Shown one piece after another: positions 7,523-11,600 of a stretch of 11,600 nucleotides of DNA. Position 1 is the stretch's first letter. Each line of letters begins with the position of its first letter. The stretch lies in the NCBI GenBank assembly GCA_030150085.1, contig JASLGJ010000343.1, positions 1-11,600 on the forward strand. The letters are read 5' to 3'. The stretch comes from Candidatus Elarobacter sp. GTDB taxonomy: Bacteria > Vulcanimicrobiota > Vulcanimicrobiia > Vulcanimicrobiales > Vulcanimicrobiaceae. A program made the position numbers and the translations under genes. The notes under the pieces were generated by a model, which made no database searches, was not told the origin of the DNA, and saw only the letters and a program-made list of their open reading frames with translations.

Positions 7523-8370
7523 TCCGTTCCCTGGCCGCCGCGCTCGCCGTCGCGCTCGCTCCCTGCGCGGCACTGGCCCAAGCCGTCCCCGCCCCGTCGC
7601 CCTCCCCGGCGGCCGGTCCCGCGCCGCCGGGCGCGATCGGTCCGGCGCTGGGCGCCAACGACCCCTGCACGTCGCTCGCGGCGATCGTCACCCGGCCGTC
7701 GGTGACGAACTCGGTCTGCACCGTGCGCCCCAACCACGTGCTGATCGAGACCGGGTACCAGAACACGACCGCCGCCGGCGGCGGCAACACCGTCGCCTAC
7801 CCGCAGACGCTGGTGCGCGTCGGGACGGCGATCCCCGCCCTCGAGCTCGACGTCGCACCGCCCAGCGTGGCGCGCGCGAGCGGCGGCGGCGCCGTCACCA
7901 GCGGCCCGACCGACGTCGGGGCCGGCCTCAAGTACGTCTTCGGCTACACGCCCAAGTTCAGCTACGGCGGGCAGGTGTTCTTCACCGCGCCGACCGGGGC
8001 GAACGGCTTCTCGGCGGGCGGCACGCAGACCACCTACGCGCTGCAGGCCGGCTACACGCTCAACTCCGTCTTCTCGCTCGCCGCGACGCTGCAGGACCAA
8101 TCGCTGCTGGCGGGCGGAACGCGCTACTCCTCGTTCGTGCCGTCGCTGGTGCTGAGCGCCGCGCTGCCCAACGCCACGGGCCTGTTCGCCGAAGCGGCGC
8201 AGTTCACCAAAGCGCTCGGCCCGGGAACGCCGACCCGCACCCAGTACATCGTCGGGGCGTACCGCGATTTCGGCCAGCGCTTCCAGCTCGACGCCGAGAC
8301 CGGCTTCTCGCCCACGACCGCGACCGGCAGGTACCACTACGCCGGCCTGGGCGCCAGCTACTACTTCTGA
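7519..8370 (+). CDS. Outer-membrane beta-barrel protein co-encoded with the Kdp pump
   Basis: 283 aa from a GTG start (7519-7521) that overlaps the kdpC stop by four bases. Residues 1-20 form a signal peptide ([20 protein letters not shown]) with a good signal peptidase I site at ALA-QA. A Pro/Ala-rich linker follows (23-43), then two cysteines (Cys50 and Cys67) that could form a disulfide. The remainder alternates polar and aromatic/hydrophobic residues in short strands rich in Gly and Tyr (for example YGGQVFFTAP, YALQAGYTL) and ends in YAGLGASYYF. A C-terminal Phe after alternating aromatics is the usual outer-membrane barrel signal. I cannot assign a family with confidence; it resembles the broad class of putative transporter barrels of the MetA-pathway type (PF13557). 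Placed in the kdp operon, it may be a porin for K+ or small solutes, which is an inference. Confidence 0.8.
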   Translation: MIRSLAAALAVALAPCAALAQAVPAPSPSPAAGPAPPGAIGPALGANDPCTSLAAIVTRPSVTNSVCTVRPNHVLIETGYQNTTAAGGGNTVAYPQTLVRVGTAIPALELDVAPPSVARASGGGAVTSGPTDVGAGLKYVFGYTPKFSYGGQVFFTAPTGANGFSAGGTQTTYALQAGYTLNSVFSLAATLQDQSLLAGGTRYSSFVPSLVLSAALPNATGLFAEAAQFTKALGPGTPTRTQYIVGAYRDFGQRFQLDAETGFSPTTATGRYHYAGLGASYYF

Positions 8371-8379
8371 AGCGCGCCG

Positions 8380-10470
8380 TCACGGGGCCGGCTGCGCGTC
8401 GTCGCGCGGAGCCAGCACCAGCAAGTCGCGCACCCCGGCCTCGAGCGCGCGCACCGCGAACGAGCGGCGCCCGAACGGGCGCCGCTTGTGGCGCGGCGAC
8501 TCGACCGCCAGCACGTCGCCGTCGGCGAGCATCTCGGCGACGCGCACGGCGGCGTCGGGGGCGGCGGTCGCGACGAACGAGCCGCGCACGGCGGCGGTCG
8601 CGGCGGCCAGCTCGTCGACCCGCGCGCGCGTTCCCGGATCGTCGTCGGGCGTCACGCAGTACACCCGCAGGTCGACGTCGAGCCGCTTGGCCAGCCGGCC
8701 CGCGCGCCGGATCAGGGCCGCGTCGCGTTCGCGCGGCGCGACCGCGAGCACGAGCCGGGCGAAGGGCGTCTCGCGCCCGCGCTCGGAGCGCGCGCGCAGC
8801 AAGTCGCGCACCGCCAGCTCGCGCAGCGCGGCCAGGTTCTCGGTCCGAAAGAAGTTGCCCAGCGCCGCGTCGACCCGGGCGGCGGGGTAGATCTTGCCCT
8901 GCCGCAAGCGCTCGCGCAGCACGTCGGGCGTGACGTCGACGAAGATCACCTCGTCGGCGAACTCCAGCACGCTGTCGGGCAGCGTCTCGCGCACGCGCGT
9001 GCCGGTCAGCCGCTCGACCGCGTCGGCCACGCCTTCGAGGTGCTGCACGTTGAGGGTGGTGATCACGTCGATCCCGGCCCGCAGCACCGCGATCACGTCG
9101 TCGTAGCGCTTGGCGTGCAGGCCGCCCTGGGGGTTGGTGTGGGCCAGCTCGTCGATCAGCGCGACCTTGGGCCGGCGTGCCTGCAGCGCGTCGAGGTCGA
9201 TCTCGCCGTCGGGCAGGCGCGGCAGCACGTCCAGGCCGGCGAGCTGGGCCGCCGTCTCGGCCCGCCCGTGCGTCTCGACCAGCGCCGCGACGACGTCCAC
9301 GCCGTCCTCGGCGAGCTGGTGGGCGCGGTCGAGCATGGCGTAGGTCTTGCCGCTGCCCGCGACCGAGCCGAGATAGATGGTGAGCTTGCCGTAGCCGATC
9401 CCGAGGCGATCGCCCAGGGTGAAGCCGTAGGGGTGGCGGGCCCCGTCGGCGGCGCGCGGGAGCGGCGGCCGGGCGGGGTCGGCGATCAGCACGTCGCGGT
9501 CGACCGGGTGGGTCAGGATGCGGTCCGCCAGCGCGCCGCGCGGCACGATCAGCAGCGAGGCCCGCACCGCGCTCAGGTCGCCGCGTACGAGGCGCGCGGG
9601 CGGCGGCACGCGCCCGCCGTCGGCGCGCAGGGTCGCTTCGTTCAAACGCCGCTCGTCGACGGGCTCGACCGCGGTCGTCTCCAGCGCGAGGTCGAGCGCG
9701 TCGGCGAACGCGGCCGCGCGGCGCAGGAACGGCCCGGGATCGCCCGCGCCGACCACCGCGAGCGCGGTCGAGACCTTGCTCGGCGCGACGACCGGGATCG
9801 TGAGGTCGTCGACAACGCGCAGCAGCAGCTCGCGCATCATGCTCAGGTTCTGGGGCTGGAACAGCCCTGCCGCGGCGCGCTCGACGTCCTCGTCGCGCAC
9901 GATCCGCCCGGTGCGCAGGCGCGACTCGAGGATCGAGGGCGCGACGTCGAGCGCGATCACCCGGTCGGCCTGCTTGAGGAAGGCCAACGGCACCAGCTCG
10001 CGGACCGGGTGCCCGACGATGCGCTCCGCGACCGGCGCGACCGTGTCGAGGTGCATGACGTTGAACGCCCCCAGCACCGACTTGCCGGCCGCGCGCAGCG
10101 CCAGCGCGTCCTGCCAGCGCTTGGCGTGCGCGGCGTCGGGCGGGTTGGCGTGGGCGAGCTCGTCGAGCACGATCGTCTCGTAGTCGCTGCGCAGGGCGGC
10201 CTCGAGGTCGAAGTCCTCGCTGCCCGCGGCGTAGCGGCGCGGCGGGATGCGGGGCAGGTCCGCCGCCAGCGCGTCGAGCTGCGGGCGGCCCTTGGTCTCG
10301 ACCCAGCCGATCGCGACCCGCCGCCCGGCCCGCATCTCGCCGCAGGCGTCGCTCAGCAGCCGGTGCGTCTTGCCCGCACCGGGCGCTCCGCCCAGGTAGA
10401 TCGTCAGGCGCGGCGTCAGACCGAGCTCGGCCAGGAGCGCGGCGGCGTCGGTCCGTCCCTCGTCCCGCAC
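8380..10470 (-). CDS. KdpD-type sensor module in tandem duplicate, without a kinase domain
   Basis: 696 aa from a GTG at 10470 with Shine-Dalgarno AAGGGG five bases upstream. In normal KdpD, a cytoplasmic P-loop domain (PF02702) and a Usp-like domain precede four membrane helices and a histidine kinase. Here there are only the cytoplasmic parts, twice. Copy 1: Walker A GGAPGAGKT (27-35), Walker B VLDELAH (101-107), then AHAKRWQD, and a weak Usp-like segment (~228-332). Copy 2: Walker A GSVAGSGKT (368-376), Walker B LIDELAH (438-444), then TNPQ, HAKRYDD, TTLNVQHLE and FFRTENLAALREL, and a clearer Usp-like domain (~569-690). The P-loops are 341 residues apart. Copy 2 stays close to the KdpD consensus; copy 1 has drifted (FNVMHLD replaces NVQHLE) but keeps both Walker motifs. 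There is no membrane helix, and the protein ends with the Usp domain. It probably senses K+ status or nucleotides and acts on the divergently encoded kinase; that partnership is inferred. Confidence 0.9.
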   Translation of the reverse strand: MRDEGRTDAAALLAELGLTPRLTIYLGGAPGAGKTHRLLSDACGEMRAGRRVAIGWVETKGRPQLDALAADLPRIPPRRYAAGSEDFDLEAALRSDYETIVLDELAHANPPDAAHAKRWQDALALRAAGKSVLGAFNVMHLDTVAPVAERIVGHPVRELVPLAFLKQADRVIALDVAPSILESRLRTGRIVRDEDVERAAAGLFQPQNLSMMRELLLRVVDDLTIPVVAPSKVSTALAVVGAGDPGPFLRRAAAFADALDLALETTAVEPVDERRLNEATLRADGGRVPPPARLVRGDLSAVRASLLIVPRGALADRILTHPVDRDVLIADPARPPLPRAADGARHPYGFTLGDRLGIGYGKLTIYLGSVAGSGKTYAMLDRAHQLAEDGVDVVAALVETHGRAETAAQLAGLDVLPRLPDGEIDLDALQARRPKVALIDELAHTNPQGGLHAKRYDDVIAVLRAGIDVITTLNVQHLEGVADAVERLTGTRVRETLPDSVLEFADEVIFVDVTPDVLRERLRQGKIYPAARVDAALGNFFRTENLAALRELAVRDLLRARSERGRETPFARLVLAVAPRERDAALIRRAGRLAKRLDVDLRVYCVTPDDDPGTRARVDELAAATAAVRGSFVATAAPDAAVRVAEMLADGDVLAVESPRHKRRPFGRRSFAVRALEAGVRDLLVLAPRDDAQPAP

Positions 10471-10518
10471 CTCGGCCCCTTCGCAGGCGGGCGCGCCGGC
10501 TCCCCGAAGCGCCTGACG
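10471..10518. promoter_or_regulatory. 48-bp divergent promoter gap between sensor module and kinase genes
   Basis: Only 48 bp separate the GTG of the minus-strand sensor gene from the ATG of the plus-strand kinase gene. The gap includes the sensor gene's Shine-Dalgarno (10476-10481, minus strand) and is strongly GC-rich, with a GGCGCGCC palindrome near 10488-10495. No sigma-70 boxes are visible. Two full promoters cannot fit without overlapping each other or reaching into the coding regions, so expression of the two halves may be linked. Confidence 0.4.
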
Positions 10519-11600
10519 ATGGTGCGCTCGCGAGCCGTCGCCGTGACCGCTTTCGTGCTGCTGCTGGGCGTCTTCGCGGCCGACGTGCTGACCCCGCAGG
10601 CGCTGGTGATCGCGATCCTGCTCGACGTGCCGATCGTGCTCGCCGCGCTGACCCGCAGCCGGCGCCTGACCGCCGTGCTCGTCGCCTGCGCGCTCGCCGC
10701 CGACGCCGGCGCCGCGCTCGCCAACGCCGCGCACGACGGCTACCGCTGGGAAGCGATCGGCATCGGCGACCGGCTGCTGTCGATGCTCTCGATCGCGATC
10801 GTCGGCTACCTGAGCACGATCGTGCAGGAGCGCGCCGAACGGGTCGGGCGGCTGGCCGCGCAGGAAGCGCGGGCGCGCCGCGAGGCCGCGCTGGCCGGGG
10901 CAGCCGAGCGCATCCGGGCCTCGCTCTCGCCCGAGCTGGTGCTGCGCGCCATCGTGCGCGAGGCGCCGCGCGCGCTCGAAGCGCGGCGCGTGCTGTGGTA
11001 CCCGGCCGGCGGGGGCGAGGTCTTGGCCGCGCACGCCGGAGCCGACGCGGTCGAGGTGATCGACGAGCGCCCCGCGCCCGAGATCGCCTCGCTGACCCAC
11101 CGCGTCAGCGCGGAAGGCGCCGTCGCGGCCGTGCGCGCGAGCGACCCGCTGGGGCGCTTCGTGCTCGACCGGCTGCAGGCGCGCAGCGCGCTGGCGCTGC
11201 CGCTGGCCGACCGCGGCACCGCCTTCGGCGTGCTGATCGCCGCGTTCGACGGCGACGAGCCGGGCGAGAGCGCGCTCGCGGCCGCCGCGGACTTCGCCGC
11301 GCTCGGGGTCAACGCGCTGTGGCAGGCGCGCCTGTTCGCCGAGCTGGCCGAGCGCAACGAGGCGCTCAGCGACCGCCAAGCCGTCATCCGCGACCTGGTC
11401 TACGCGCTCTCGCACGACCTGCGCACGCCGCTGGCCGCGCTCTCGATGACCTTGCGCCAAGCCTCTGACGGCGCGTACGGCGCGCTGCCCGCGCGCTACG
11501 GCACGGTGCTCCGCGCCAGCCTGGGCGCGATCGACGACCTCCAGAACCTGGCCGAGACGCTGCTGCTGGTGGCGCGCTTCGAGGCCGGCGAGCACCGCGC
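10519..11600 (+). CDS. Membrane sensor histidine kinase, probable partner of the split KdpD (partial)
   Basis: The frame is open from ATG 10519 to the window edge, giving the first 360 residues; the catalytic ATPase domain is off the end. Four membrane helices lie at about 6-24, 27-44, 50-68 and 80-102, with very short loops as in the KdpD membrane region (DUF4118-like). A charged coiled-coil linker (103-130) leads to a GAF-like domain (~130-285; the part LQARSALALPLADRGTAFGVLIAAF is typical). The HisKA dimerisation domain begins near 288, with the phospho-acceptor in YALSHDLRTPLAAL (His299) and a second helix ending LLLVARFEAGE. The protein starts directly at the membrane helices and lacks the KdpD P-loop and Usp domains, which are encoded by the divergent gene next door. 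It therefore resembles the C-terminal half of KdpD. No clear Shine-Dalgarno is seen before this ATG, so the start is less sure than the family. Confidence 0.87.
   Translation, partial: MVRSRAVAVTAFVLLLGVFAADVLTPQALVIAILLDVPIVLAALTRSRRLTAVLVACALAADAGAALANAAHDGYRWEAIGIGDRLLSMLSIAIVGYLSTIVQERAERVGRLAAQEARARREAALAGAAERIRASLSPELVLRAIVREAPRALEARRVLWYPAGGGEVLAAHAGADAVEVIDERPAPEIASLTHRVSAEGAVAAVRASDPLGRFVLDRLQARSALALPLADRGTAFGVLIAAFDGDEPGESALAAAADFAALGVNALWQARLFAELAERNEALSDRQAVIRDLVYALSHDLRTPLAALSMTLRQASDGAYGALPARYGTVLRASLGAIDDLQNLAETLLLVARFEAGEHR

Noticed and set aside
8380..10470. Sensor gene as a decayed fragment of kdpD
   Set aside because: It has a clear start and ribosome binding site, no internal stops or frameshifts, and both Walker motif pairs are intact, so it looks like a functional gene and not a remnant.
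10471..11595. N-terminal continuation of the minus-strand sensor gene beyond 10470
   Set aside because: The frame stays open to 11595 but overlaps the histidine kinase gene, has shadow-type composition, and the GTG at 10470 has a good Shine-Dalgarno.
1..11600. tRNA or rRNA genes, CRISPR arrays, insertion sequences, att sites
   Set aside because: Looked for and not seen; nearly all of the window is accounted for by protein genes and short intergenic gaps.

Overview
The window is about 11.6 kb of very GC-rich DNA (roughly 70% by eye), dense with genes, and holds a potassium-uptake locus. It encodes an outer-membrane-type beta-barrel with a signal peptide, so the host should be a diderm (two-membraned) bacterium rather than an actinobacterium. 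The mix of Kdp, Kup and a proline-rich-linker barrel would fit an uncultured lineage such as Candidatus Eremiobacterota (WPS-2), but that placement is a guess from general appearance. No marker gene is present to fix it.

Layout, left to right. Minus strand: the first codons of an exported or membrane protein (1-62, cut by the window edge), preceded in its operon by a TetR-family repressor with an unusual N-terminal extension (94-822). Next, still on the minus strand, is a kup potassium transporter gene (997-2738) that has lost about 40 codons internally and is frameshifted at 1828-1832, so it is probably a pseudogene. The kup/kdp intergenic region (2739-2870) contains four near-adjacent perfect inverted repeats, three of them with centres exactly 28 bp apart. 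Plus strand: a tightly packed operon of two tiny membrane ORFs, kdpF, kdpA, kdpB, kdpC and an outer-membrane beta-barrel gene (2871-8370), almost all joined by 1-4 nt stop/start overlaps. Converging on it with only 9 bp between stop codons is a minus-strand gene (8380-10470). It encodes two tandem copies of the cytoplasmic KdpD sensor module (P-loop domain plus Usp-like domain) with no kinase. Divergent from that, 48 bp away, a plus-strand gene (10519 to the window end) encodes a four-helix membrane sensor histidine kinase without the KdpD N-terminal module.

How the parts fit together (inference): KdpFABC is the high-affinity, ATP-driven K+ pump. The beta-barrel may let K+ or another solute through the outer membrane. 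The usual single KdpD protein appears to be split into two divergent genes: a soluble, tandem-duplicated sensor half and a separate membrane kinase half. The neighbouring constitutive-type importer Kup is broken, so the cell may rely on Kdp or on another importer elsewhere. A KdpE-type response regulator is not in the window and could lie just beyond its right edge.

The most notable items are the split and duplicated KdpD, the deletion in kup, the chain of small membrane ORFs ahead of kdpA, and the regularly spaced palindromes in front of the operon.
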